From positions 127,753,210 to 127,817,209 of the forward strand of contig NC_086020.1 of assembly GCF_036323735.1 (NCBI RefSeq): 64,000 bases of DNA, written 5' to 3'. This document shows, in pieces, positions 34,326-45,940 of this stretch. The notes under the pieces are model-generated. The model had not been told where the DNA came from and made no database searches. It worked only from the letters and a program-made list of their open reading frames with translations. A program made the translations under genes and the position numbers. The stretch comes from Rattus norvegicus (taxonomy: Eukaryota > Chordata > Mammalia > Rodentia > Muridae). Each line of letters starts with the position of its first letter. Position 1 is the stretch's first letter.

Positions 34326-35609
34326 ACTAATACATGAAGTAAAACGCACACATAAATGAGGCTTGACTCTTGCAGATCTAAGAATCATGCTTTGAAGAAA
34401 GTAAACAAAATTTTGCAATCATATGTGATTTACAGAAATCCAAAGATAAGTAAGATACTGTCCTATAAAATGATAATACTTTGTATTACATTGCTTTATT
34501 TTTAATATATTATGATTACTATTAGAACTCATCATTATGGGCTCTTTAAGTCTGCTGCAATGATTTGCCAATGAAAATGCTCTACCTACTTTCCTTTGAT
34601 TAGCATATCATGTGTGAATACTTTACTGATGCCTCAAATAGAATTGGTACTAATAGCCCAACTAATGACCGAAGTAAGGGTTTCATGTTTGTTTTGATTC
34701 TTTAAGACGTCTCTAATGCATAACTTAACATTTAAAATTTAATAGACATTAGATTTGTGGTTATTTTTCATTATAGAATCCTATAAATAACACTAGGAAA
34801 ACCCATTACTTACATAGCAATTGCATCATGTAGCAGCTGCTACATTTTTGTTTTGAATGATATAGCTAAGACATAATGACAGATTTTACAATGGCAGATC
34901 ACCAGGGTGGGATGGAGACAATGTGCTTTAATCGCTTTATTTATTTTTATGTTTTTGAAATATGCTTAATGGAAATGATGAATAACTCACTTGCTTCAAA
35001 ATTAAATTCTATTTCCCGGAATGAGAGATTTTAGCGTAACATTCTGCATGTGTGAGTTATGCTGTGGCTTTGTCATCTTTTACATCACAGTGCAAGGAAT
35101 GCTGCTGATTTATTGCAGCATTTTAAAAGGGTAATGGTACACTGGAACCAGAGACTAAAGGAAACTGAAAACCACATTTGTCAGAAACTCAGCCTTGACA
35201 TAGTTTATGATCACTGACTAGTGGTTTTATTTATAGGGCTGTATTTAAAAATAAGCTAATTTTGAAAAACCAAAGGTGATTGATATTTACCCATTCTTTA
35301 TTTTTCAAAGTTTCACTCTGGGTCTTTAAGATGGTTATGACATATGAAATATATGAGGTTATGTAAAAACTGAAGAACATGTAATGTTTCCATTTTCATT
35401 TTATTTATTTGAAGAGAATTATTTGTCTAAATATTCAGCTTGGGTGTGATCATCATTTAACATAATCAGAGTAATTTTGAAAGTGCCAGATGAAGTATTA
35501 CTCTCTCTTCAGCCTCACATGATGTTCAATGATTAAACAAAGCTTTGAATAAAATGGGCTAATGTGTAAGTTGATTATCACCAAATGGGAAAGGCATTTA
35601 GGCCTATAA
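34326..35609. other. Unique DNA, no repeats seen
   Basis: No exon or repeat family recognised. Composition between about 34950 and 35260 looks complex rather than low-complexity. Confidence 0.5.
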
Positions 35610-36345
35610 ATTTGTAGGAGCTCAATCCACAGACCACAAGAAGCTAAAGAAGAAGGACAAGCAAAGTGTGGATGCTACGGTCCTTCTTAGAAGAGGGAAC
35701 AAAAATATTCATAGGAGGAGATATGGAGAAAAGTTAGTAGCAGAGACTGAAGAAATGGCCATTCAGAGACTGCCCCACCTAGGTATCCAGCCCATATACA
35801 TACAGCCACCAAAACCAGTACTATTGAGGATGCCAAGAAGTGCATGTTGTCAGGAGCCTGATATAGCTCTTTTCTGAGGGGCTCTGCCAGATCATGACAA
35901 GTACAGAGGCAGATTCTTGCAGCCAACCATTGAATTAAGAACAGCGTCCCTAACTGGAGGAGTTAGAGAAAGGATTGAAAGAGCTGGAGGGGTTTGAAAC
36001 CCAAAAGAAGAACAATACCAACCAACCAGGGCTCCAGGGACTAAACCACCATCCAAAGAGTACACATGGAGGGACCCATCGCTCCAGCTGCATATGTAGC
36101 AGAGGATGGCCTTGTTGGGCACCAATGCCCTTGGTCCTGCCTAGGCTGGACCACCTAGTATAGGGGAATGTCCATGTCAGGGCGGGAAGACAGGAAGGGA
36201 TGGGTGAATAGGTGGGGGAATACCCTTATAGAAGAAGGGGGAGGGGAATGGAATAGGGAGTTTATGTACGGGAAACAGAGGAAGGGGATAACACTTGAAA
36301 TGTAAATAATTTAAAAAGAACAAAAGAAAAAGAAAAAAATAATTG
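35610..36345 (+). mobile_element. Old rodent L1 3'UTR with A-rich end
   Basis: An ordered 3'UTR match: AAGTGTGGATGCTACGGTCC, GGAGGAGATATGGAGA, GGCCATTCAGAGACTGCCCC, GCCTGATATAGCTC, TACACATGGAGGGACCCATC, and a G-rich tract (36176-36260). It ends AACACTTGAAATGTAAATAA and an A-rich tail. No ORF2 remains. The TSD is not recognisable. Confidence 0.85.
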
Positions 36346-36484
36346 TAAAACTCCAAGTATAAAAACTCAGCTATCTGTTTAAATAAATAAATTTGTTTGC
36401 TTGCTATTTATATTGAACTTGACACTTAATATATATTCTTAGTGAAACAGATATTCATGGTTTTGTCTAGACTGGTTGACCGTG

Positions 36485-36645
36485 GTCTTCCGCGATCAGG
36501 GTGTCTCTGCCCGGCACTACTTGGACTTCAAGCATATATAGAGGTGCACTAGGGTTTTTGCGTAGGTGCCAAGGATCCAAACTCAAATCTGCATATTTGT
36601 ACAGAAAATATTTTACTGACTGAGGCTTCTCCAACACCAAAAAAC
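36485..36645 (-). mobile_element. Degraded tRNA-type SINE
   Basis: In reverse orientation: GTAGGTGCCAAGGATCCAAA CTCAAATCTGC, then TTTTACTGACTGAGGCTTCTCC, which corresponds to the tRNA-derived head (usual CCACTGAGCCATCTCC). The exact family (B2, B3 or B4) is unclear. Confidence 0.6.
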
Positions 36646-36649
36646 TAAT

Positions 36650-37005
36650 TTGGTTTGGATCTTCAATGCACCCAAGGCTCATGTGTTGAAGGTTTGTTGC
36701 AGGCTTACAACAGCTTTGGAACTTAGTAGGATCTTTAGGATATGGGGCCTACAGAAGAAAGTTATGTCATTAGAGGGTTGCCTTAAAGGGAATATTGAAG
36801 TCCACAGTCTCATTCTCTCTCTACTTTGCTGCCTCGGTGAGGTGAGCTCTTCTACTCCCTCCTGTTGCAATGCTGTAAATCATTCCAGCGTGCAGGTAAA
36901 ATGACTAATCTGAAGGCTCGGAAAGTACTTACTATACTAAACGTCTCTACCTTCTAAGTTCCATTGTCTTATGTATTTTGTCAGAGTGGCAGAAGGCCGC
37001 CTGAT
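36650..37005 (+). repeat. Ancient mammalian interspersed repeat (name unresolved)
   Basis: AAGGCTCATGTGTTGAAGG, GGATCTTTAGGATATGGGGC, TGCCTTAAAGGGAATATTGA, CTTTGCTGCCTCGGTGAGGT and a TTTTGTCAGAGTGGCAGAAG end match a repeat seen across mammals. Its ending resembles those of the rodent repeats at 650-1045 and 61350-61735. Confidence 0.55.
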
Positions 37006-39817
37006 CACGTCTCATAGGAGAAAGGAATAGGAACCTTATTTTCTCTAGTTTTTACACAAATATTCATTGAATTTAAGCACTGCCTGAAGTTTTAATGTAA
37101 ACAATAATGTGTTTACAAATCCTTCAAGTAGTAGGCTTCTTCGGCCTTCTTAAGTGCACAAGGCAGTTAGTTAAAGTGTGGTCAATAATAGAAACCTTAA
37201 CAAGCTGCTCAAACCTCAAACTAGCAGGTGGGGGCGCAAAAGAACCAAAAATCATGCATGAAAGCTTCATGAAGTCCATTAAGTTCAAAGCTCAGTATAA
37301 CTGGATAAGAATGCAGAATTCACTAAGCTGAGTGAATTTCACATAGTAAACTGAACACTAGATATGAGACTTCATGGAAACTCCACATTCATATTGGACC
37401 AAGAATAAAAAGCAATTGTCATATGCTTTCCAAATTTAGCAGGTATGCTGTATAACATACAACCCTGAAAAAGAACCTCGTATTTTCTTTACAAAAATTC
37501 AAGTGGCACTGCTGAGTGTTTCCAGATTTAAATCACAACAGGGCAAAGAATGAAAAGCTGAATTAACAAAGCTCTATATATAATTGCTGCTTATACCGGG
37601 CAAGGAAAATATGTTATTGCAACTGACCTGAATATTTGAGTGGGGTAGAAGAAGTGAAGCCTATTTAATTGAGACACTGTGTGAAAACTGAAATACAAAG
37701 GGGAAAAGGAAGCTTCACTGAAAATAAAATATTCATATTGATAAGTTACATAAAACAAAAGATGGAGTGTTTTCTGCAGGGAAATTACTTTGTTTGATGA
37801 GCTCCATTTATGCATGAGGGAGTTTTAAATTTTTGAAAAACCCCTTGGTTATTTTTTCCTTCTTTCAATTCTGGTGGCTTTAATTTCACACATAAACAGA
37901 TGTAAAATTTTCTAGCTAAAAGCTTTTTACTCTGCTTAAACTTGAATTTATGGCATCAGGGAAGAAAGATGCCTTTTTACAATGAGAGTGATTAAGAAAT
38001 CAATGGTTAAGACATCGACTGCATTTCAAAACTGCCCTATGATAAAATATATCTTCATTTTCTTTGTTCACTTTTAATATCATTTTGATTGAAGCCTATT
38101 CTTCAGGGATGCTGAGTGCCATGTCTGCTAATAGCTGGAGCTTTAACGGCAATCTCATTTGAATTAAATTTACTATATAATGAACTTGATTGAGTGGCAT
38201 GCAGACCTCGTGTAAAGGTTTGCATGTTTAGGTCTTGATGTTGAAAAGTTGTTGCTTTTACTTGGTAATTAGTATGGAAGGCATTTTAGAGTCACTTCAG
38301 CAAACACAGTTTTGCATCTTATATATTGCTAATCAACCTGACATTCCATAGAAAGAAAAGTAAGATATACCTCTATGTCTAGAGTCTTAAGTTTCAGTGG
38401 TAAAGTGTGAGAGTGGAAGAAACAATAAATGGTTAAATTTTAGCATGTAAATTTCTTTGGTTGTATGTCACATAGTTGGTGCACATTGTGACATGTTAGA
38501 AGGGAGTTCTTATTATCTGTCGCAAAAGGATAGTAGCAAGCAAAAGAGTGAGTGTTTATACACTAATGTACTTCTGGTAAACTTTCACAGTGCTCGTTCA
38601 CACAAAGTTGTCTGATCCATTAAGGACAGGCTATTATGAAAATGTACTTAACCAAACATCTGTAAACACTCTTCTAGGGAATTACCCAAGTGTGATAAAT
38701 TAGTAACTCTGCTCATAGAGAGTCTACAAATTTTCTGTCTACATTAAAATAAGATGTAAACCTCTCTCAGTGATGCGCTGGGCTCCTGGATAGCGAGGAT
38801 TCAGTTAAGAGAGGAAGGACTATATTATGACAGAATCATCTAGTGACTACAGCATGCTTTGGAAACTTAAACAATGATGAACTAACAAGGAAATATACAA
38901 TGAAATTCTGTGAGTAATTTACACACATGCAAACACATATTTGACCCTTTATTATGACTACATTTCAAACTGCATGAACTCATGAAAGGATAATGTTTAA
39001 GAAACTTTGAAAGTTTGGGACATCTCCATTTCAATGTTTACTTAGTGGTTTTCCCATACTCATGTGTGTTTTACAAATATCAACTGACTGTGACTTCCTG
39101 GGAATCCAAGACAAATGTGGCCCATTTATACTCATGTGAAGTAAAAGGTAAAGCCAATTGGCACTTTGTAACTTAAAATGGCAGGCGCACAGCAGTACAA
39201 GTTGCTATTCCAGTCTGCTCCATGTGAGGAGAATCTGGTTTTGAGAGGATAATGTGCTGTTTGAACTCTGGTTTGGGTATTACTTTTGTAAATGAGTAGA
39301 CGCTCTCATGGGGTATGGTTGTGAGTTCTTCATTGCAAGACACCATAATCCTATCGGGAAATATGAGCCTTAATGGTGACAGGATATCTAAATAGCTATG
39401 TATGTAGTTTCACTGTGTGCAACTAGATTCAGAAATCGCAGACTTCGAAGCAAGAGATAGGTTGGGTCTCAGCTCTTAGTGTCTTTAGATAATTTAAATT
39501 ATAGAATTTGTGCATTCAAAAGTAAAGTACATTTAATAATAACTTTAATGAATAAATTTAATAAAACTTCTAAGTGTGTTTTAGTTATACCAATGTGCTT
39601 TCAACAAGTACAGAGTAGAGGTTCAGCCAACAAGACTGGAAGAAGTTGTGGTAATCAACAATGAACTTGGCCTGTAGTTAACAGCATAGGTTTTCTATAG
39701 AATTTACCTCAAAGCTTGGTGTTTGAGTTGTATTTCTATAGAAACCATATTATCTAGATAGTAGACTAAAGGAAAATATGATTAAAGCAAACAGGTCAGC
39801 AAAGGAAATAGTTGGCA
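37006..39817. other. Longest repeat-free stretch, about 2.8 kb
   Basis: No interspersed repeat, exon or RNA gene recognised. Short frames at 37107-37331, 37591-37815 and 39479-39664 have no known domain. The part at about 37820-38230 has complex, non-repetitive composition. Confidence 0.5.
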
Positions 39818-40015
39818 CGAGAGAGGTGGCTTGTCAATGAATACTTGCTGTGCAAGTAAGTGAACTTCAATTTGCTACCCAGATACAGAAAATTTAGAGA
39901 ATATTGGTGAGTATTCATGATCAAAATGCTAGTGACATGAAAAGAAGAGGCAAAATACAGGTGCTAAGATTAATATCCTGATGACAGTAGGAGGCCCTAT
40001 CTCTTAAACAAAAGC
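39818..40015 (+). mobile_element. Degraded B4-type SINE (probable)
   Basis: GAGAGGTGGCTTGTCAATGA and ATACTTGCTGTGCAAGTAAG resemble the A-box half of tRNA-derived rodent SINEs. The body is weak, ending GGAGGCCCTATCTCTTAAAC with an A-rich tail to about 40085. Confidence 0.55.
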
Positions 40016-40336
40016 AAAAAAAAGGAAAGAAACTCCCCCAAACAAAAACAAAATGACAACAGCAAAACATGCAGACAAACATAAAATCAACCAAATATCA
40101 AAACTATCAGAATAGCAAAATACAGAGAGCTCCTAATGAGTGGCAGTTGGTTGGGATTGTGCGCTATATCTAATACACACACACTTTCTTAACCCCACCC
40201 ATGCAACAATAACCTGCATATAAAACATGTACTTGTTGAGGTAAATATAGGCATCACTAGGGAAGACTCTTTAGAATATTTATGGGCTTGCCAAGGGACA
40301 TGTGCCACCATTCCAGGGACGCAAGATGATTTGATT
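40016..40336. other. Unique DNA and A-rich SINE tail
   Basis: A-rich to about 40090, then unique sequence up to the L1 target site. Confidence 0.5.
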
Positions 40337-40351
40337 AAGAATCACACTTTA
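40337..40351. repeat. Target repeat 1 (before L1 copy B)
   Basis: AAGAATCACACTTTA. Exact copies lie at 47111-47125 and 47229-47243. This copy is preceded by GATT, so the lower strand reads TTCTT/AATC at the presumed endonuclease nick. Confidence 0.95.
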
Positions 40352-41088
40352 GACCCGCGGATCCCGGCCCGCAGCAGCTCTCTGCTCCCAGACCCGGTGA
40401 GAGAGAGACCCAACCGCCTGGTCAGGTGGGCACTCCTGAGGCTGCAGAGCGGAAGAGACCACCAACACTGCTCACCCCTGCCCACATCCCTGGCCCAAGA
40501 GGAAACTGTATAAGGCCTCTGGGCTCCCGTGGGGGAGGGCCCAGGAGCGGCAGGACCCCTGCCTGAGACACCGCCTGAACCTGAAGGAAACAGACCGGAT
40601 AAACAGTTCTCTGCACCCAAATCCCGTGGGAGGGAGAGCTAAACCTTCAGAGAGGCAGACAAGCCTGGGAAACCAGAAGAGACTGCTCTCTGCACACACA
40701 TCTCGGACGCCAGAGGAAAAAGCCAAAGGCCATCTGGAACCCTGGTGCACTGAAGCTCCCAGAAGGGGCGGTACAGGTCTTCCTGGTTGCTGCCGGTGCA
40801 GAGAGCCCGTGGGCAGCACCCCACGAGCGAAATTGAGCCTCGGGACCACAGGTAAGACCAACTTTTCTGCTGCAAGAAAGCTGCCTGGTGAATTCAAGAC
40901 ACAGGCCCACAGGAACAGCTGAAGACCTGTAGAGAGGAAAAACTACACGCCCGAAAGCAGAACACTCTGTCCCCATAACTGACTGAAAGAGAGGAAAACA
41001 GGTCTACAGCAATCCTGACATACAGGCTTATAGGACAGTCTAGCCACTGTCAGAAATAGCAGAACAAAGTAACACTAGAGATAATCTG
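40352..41088 (+). promoter_or_regulatory. L1 copy B 5'UTR
   Basis: GC-rich. It begins GACCCGCGGATCCCGGCCCG, corresponding to about 7309 in copy A, so the first promoter unit is partial. The start of the next unit (about 40790) continues into the non-repeated part before ORF1. The splice-donor-like CAGGTAAGACC is kept (GT at 40852). Antisense open frames here parallel those in copy A. Confidence 0.85.
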
Positions 41089-42123
41089 ATGGCGAGAGGC
41101 AAGCGCAGGAACCCAAGCAACAGAAACCAAGACTATATGGCATCATCGGAGCCCAATTCTCCCACCAAAACAAACATGGAATATCCAAACACACCAGAAA
41201 AGCAAGATCTAGTTTCAAAATCATATTTGATCATGATGCTGGAGGACTTCAAGAAAGACGTGAAGAACTCCCTTAGGGAAACACAGGAAAACATTAATAA
41301 ACAAGTAGAAGCCTACAGAGAGGAATCACAAAAATCCCTGAAAAAAATGCAGGAAAACACAATCAAACAGTTGAAGGAATTAAAAATGGAAATAGAAGCA
41401 ATCAAGAAAGAACACATGGAAACAACCCTGGATATAGAAAACCAAAAGAAGAGACGAGGAGCTGTAGATACAAGCTTCACCAACAGAATACAAGAGATGG
41501 AAGAGAGAATCTCAGGAACAGAAGATTCCATAGAAATCATTGACACAACTGTCAAAGATAATGTAAAGCGGAAAAAGCTACTGGTCCAAAACATACAGGA
41601 AATCCAGGACTCAATGAGAAGATCAAACCTAAGGATAATAGGTATGGAAGAGAGTGAAGACTCCCAGCTCAAAGGACCAGTAAATATCTTCAACAAAATC
41701 ATAGAAGAAAACTTCCCTAACCTAAAAAAAGAAATACCCATAGGCATACAAGAAGCCTACAGAACTCCAAATAGATTGGACCACAAAAGAAACACCTCCC
41801 GTCACATAATAGTCAAAACACCAAACGCACAAAATAAAGAAAGAATATTAAAAGCAGTAAGGGAAAAAGGTCAAGTAACATATAAAGGCAGACCTATCAG
41901 AATCACACCAGACTTCTCGCCAGAAACTATGAAGGCCAGAAGATCCTGGACTGATGTCATACAGACCCTAAGAGAACACAAATGCCAGCCCAGGTTACTG
42001 TATCCTGCAAAACTCTCAATTAACATAGATGGAGAAACCAAGATATTCCATGACAAAACCAAATTTACACAATATCTTTCTACAAATCCAGCACTACAAA
42101 GGATAATAAATGGTAAAGCCTAA
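41089..42123 (+). CDS. L1 ORF1 protein, intact, 344 residues
   Basis: Encodes the L1 RNA-binding nucleic-acid chaperone, which forms trimers and packages L1 RNA. The frame is uninterrupted from MARGKRRNPSNRNQDYM to the expected ending, which includes FTQYLSTNPALQRIINGKA. The Glu/Lys-rich coiled coil covers about residues 50-168, the RRM starts at RRSNLRIIGMEESED (about 180) and the C-terminal domain contains REKGQVTYKGRPIRIT. Unlike copy A, the last residues are in frame. If the 5'UTR promoter works, this could supply ORF1 protein, but the neighbouring ORF2 is dead. Function is inferred from the family; expression is not shown. Confidence 0.95.
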   Translation: MARGKRRNPSNRNQDYMASSEPNSPTKTNMEYPNTPEKQDLVSKSYLIMMLEDFKKDVKNSLRETQENINKQVEAYREESQKSLKKMQENTIKQLKELKMEIEAIKKEHMETTLDIENQKKRRGAVDTSFTNRIQEMEERISGTEDSIEIIDTTVKDNVKRKKLLVQNIQEIQDSMRRSNLRIIGMEESEDSQLKGPVNIFNKIIEENFPNLKKEIPIGIQEAYRTPNRLDHKRNTSRHIIVKTPNAQNKERILKAVREKGQVTYKGRPIRITPDFSPETMKARRSWTDVIQTLREHKCQPRLLYPAKLSINIDGETKIFHDKTKFTQYLSTNPALQRIINGKA

Positions 42124-45100
42124 CATAAGGAGGCAAGCTATAACCTAGAAGAAGCAAGAAACTAATCGTCTTGTCAACAAAACAAAGAGAATGAAAGCAC
42201 ACAAACATAACCTCACATCCAAATATGAATATAACGGGAAGCAATAATCACTATTCCTTAATATCTCTCAACATCAATGGCCTCAACTCCCCAATAAAAA
42301 GACATAGATTAACAAACTGGATACGCAACGAGGACCCTGCATTCTGCTGCCTACAGGAAACACACCTCAGAGACAAAGACAGACATTACCTCAGAGTGAA
42401 AGGCTGGAAAACAATTTTCCAAGCAAATGGTCAAAAGAAGCAAGCTGGAGTAGCCATTCTAATATCAAATAAAATCAATTTTCAATTAAAAGTCATCAAA
42501 AAAGATAAGGAAGGACACTTCATATTCATCAAAGGAAAAATCCACCAAGATGAACTCTCAATCCTAAATATCTATGCCCCAAATACAAGGGCACCTACAT
42601 ACGTAAAAGAAACCTTACTAAAGCTCAAAACACACATTGCACCTCACACAATAATAGTGGGAGATTTCAACACCCCACTCTCATCAATGGACAGATCATG
42701 GAAACAGAAATTGAACAGAGATGAAGACAGACTAAGAGAAGTCATGAGTCAAATGGACTTAACGGATATTTATAGAACATTCTATCCTAAAGCAAAAGGA
42801 TATACCTTCTTCTCAGCTCCTCATGGTACTTTCTCCAAAATTGACCATATAATTGTTCAAAAAACGGGCCTCAACAGGTACAGAAAGATAGAAATAATCC
42901 CATGCGTGCTATCGGACCACCACGGCCTAAAACTGGTCTTCAATAACAATGAAGGAAGAATGCCCACATATACTTGGAAATTGAAGAATGCTCTACTCAA
43001 TGATAACCTGGTCAAGGAAGAAATAAAGAAAGAAATTAAAAACTTTTTAGAATTTAATGAAAATGAAGGTACAACATACCCAAACTTATGGGACACAATG
43101 AAAGCTGTGCTAAGAGGAAAACTCATAGCGCTGAGTGCCTGCAGAAAGAAACAGGAAAGAGCATATGTCAGCAGCTTGACAGCACACCTAAAAGCTCTAG
43201 AACAAAAAGAAGCAAATACACACAGGAGAGTAGAAGGCAGGAAATAATCAAACTCAGAGCTGAAATCAACCAAGTAGAAACAAAAAGGACCATAGAAAGA
43301 ATCAACAGAACCAAAAGTTGGTTCTTTGAGAAAATCAACAAGATAGATAAACCCTTAGCCAGACTAAGGAGAGGACACAGAGAGTGCGTCCAAATTAACA
43401 AAATCAGAAATGAAAAGGGAGACATAACAACAGATTCAGAGGAAATTCAAAAAATCATCAGATCTTACTACAAAAACCTATATTCAACAAAACTTGAAAA
43501 TCTTCAGGAAATGGACAATTTCCTAGACAGGTACCAGGTATCGAAGTTAAATCAGGAACAGATAAACCAGTTAAACAACCCCATAACTCCTAAGGAAATA
43601 GAAGCAGTCATTAAAGGTCTCCCAATCAAAAAGAGCCCAGGTCCAGATGGGTTTAGTGCAGAATTCTACCAAACCTTCAGAGAAGACCTCATACCAATAT
43701 TATCCAAACTATTCCACAAAATTGAAACAGATGGATCACTACCGAATACCTTCTACGAAGCCACAATTACTCTTATACCTAAACTACACAAAGACACAAC
43801 AAAGAAAGAGAACTTCAGACCAATTTCCCTTATGAATATCGACGCAAAAATACTCAACAAAATTCTGGCAAACCGAATCCAAGAGCACATCAAAACAATC
43901 ATCCACCATGACCAAGTAGGCTTCATCCCAGGCATGCAGGGATAGTTTAATATACGGAAAACCATCAACGTGATCCATTATATAAACAAACTGAAAGAAC
44001 AGAACCACATGATCATTTCATTAGATGCTGAGAAAGCATTTGAGAAAATTCAATACCCCTTCATGATAAAAGTCCTGGAAAGAATAGGAATTCAAGGCCC
44101 ATACCTGAACATAGTAAAAGCCATATACAGCAAACCAGTTGCTAACATTAAACTAAATGGAGAGAAACTTGAAGCAATCCCACTAAAATCAGGGACTAGA
44201 CAAGGCTGCCCACTCTCTCCCTACTTATTCAATATAGTTCTTGAAGTTCTAGCCAGAGCAATCAGACAACAAAAGGAGGTCAAGGGGATACAGAAGGAAA
44301 AGAAGAAGTCAAAATATCACTGTTTGCAGATGATATGATAGTATATTTAAGTGATCCCAAAAGTTCCACCAGAGAACTACTAAAGCTGATAAACAACTTC
44401 AGCAAAGTGGCTGGGTATAAAATTAACTCAAATAAATGAGTAGCCTTCCTCTACACAAAAGAGAAACAAGCCGAGAAAGAAATTAGGGAAACGACACCCT
44501 TCATAATAGACCCAAATAATATAAAGTACCTCGGTGTGACTTTAACCAAGCAAGTAAAAGATATGTACAATAAGAACTTCAAGACACTGAAGAAGGTAAT
44601 TGAAGAAGACCTCAGAAGATGGAAAGATCTCCCATGCTCATGGATTGGCAGGATTAATATAGTAAAAATGGCCATTTTACCAAAAGCAATCTACAGATTC
44701 AATGCAATCCCCATCAAAATACCAATCCAATTCTTCAAAGAGTTAGACAGAACAATTTGCAAATTCATCTGGAATAACAAAAAACCCAGGATAGCTAAAG
44801 CTATCCTCAACATAAAAGGACTTCAGGGGGAATCACTATCCCTGAACTCAAGCAGTATTACAGAGCAATAGTGATAAAAACTGCATGGTATTGGTACAGA
44901 GACAGACAGATAGACCAATGGAATAGAATTGAAGACCCAGAAATGAACCCACACACCTATGGGCACTTGATTTTTGACAAAGGAGCCAAAACCATCCAAT
45001 GGAAAAAAGATAGCATTTTCAGCAAATGGTGCTAGTTCAACTGGAGGGCAACATGTAGAAGAATGCAGATCGATCCATGCTTATCACCCTGTACAAAGCT

Positions 45101-45589
45101 TAAGTCCAAGTGGATCAAGGACCTCCACATCAAACCAGACACACTCAAACTAATAGAAGAAAAACTAGGGAAGCATCTGGAACACATGGGCACTGGAAAA
45201 AATTTCCTGAACAAAACACCATGGCTTATTCTCTAAGATCAAGAATCGACAAATGGGATCTCATAAAACTGCAAAGCTTCTGTAAGGCAAAGGACACTGT
45301 GGTTAGGACAAAAAGGCAACCAACAGATTGGGAAAAGATCTTTACCAATCCTACAACAGATAGAGGCCTTATATCCAAAATATACAAAGAACTCAAGAAG
45401 TTAGACCGCAGGGAAACAAATAACCCTATTAAAAAATGGGGTTCAGAGCTAAACAAAGAATTCACAGCTGAGGAATGCCGAATGGCTAAGAAACACCTAA
45501 AGAAATGTTCAACATCTTTAGTCATAAGGGAAATGCAAATCAAAACAACCCTGAGATTTCACCTCACACCAGTGAGAATGGCTAAGATC

Positions 45590-45603
45590 AAAAACTCAGG
45601 TGA
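45590..45603. repeat. Target-site duplication of nested L1, left
   Basis: AAAAACTCAGGTGA, part of the ORF2 of copy B, repeated at 45927-45940. Confidence 0.9.
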
Positions 45604-45926
45604 TAGTAAGAGCACCAGTGGAAGGGGAAGCCCTGGGCCTGCTAAGACTAAACCCCAGTGAACTGGACTATGGGGGGAGGGCGGCAATGGGTGAGGGTTG
45701 GGAGGGGAACCCCCATAAGGAAAGGGAGGGGGGAGCTGGATGTTTGCCCGGAAACCGGGAAAGGGAATAACACTTGAAATGTATATAAGAAATACTCAAG
45801 TTAATAAAAAAAAAAACAACTATTACCACAAAAAAAAAAGATTACCAAATATTTCTTTATGGTACTTAGTGTGTACATAGTTTAATTAAATCAATTTAAT
45901 AAAGTTCACTTCAGTAGTAAAAAAAA
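45604..45926 (+). mobile_element. Nested L1 3' end with 3' transduction
   Basis: Begins TAGTAAGAGCACCAGTGGAA, the last 200 or so bases of an L1 3'UTR, including its G-rich tract and poly(A) (45806-45816). Instead of returning to host sequence, about 100 bases of non-L1 DNA follow, then a second poly(A) and the TSD copy, after which ORF2 of copy B resumes exactly. This is the signature of L1 RNA that read through its own weak poly(A) signal into flanking DNA. Confidence 0.9.
45817..45918 (+). other. Transduced 3' flank of a source L1
   Basis: Non-L1 sequence between two poly(A) stretches. AATAAA at 45898-45903 lies 15 bases before the second poly(A), a normal spacing for cleavage and polyadenylation. 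I see no second copy in the window. An internal A run at 45830-45839 could be part of the source locus. Confidence 0.82.
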
Positions 45927-45940
45927 AAAAACTCAGGTGA
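45927..45940. repeat. Target-site duplication of nested L1, right
   Basis: AAAAACTCAGGTGA; its leading As merge with the second poly(A). Confidence 0.9.

Noticed and set aside
45110..45661. 183-codon frame that seems to fuse ORF2 with a novel Ser/Gly/Pro-rich end
   Set aside because: The end is simply the nested L1 3'UTR read in frame after the insertion. It is not a new protein domain.
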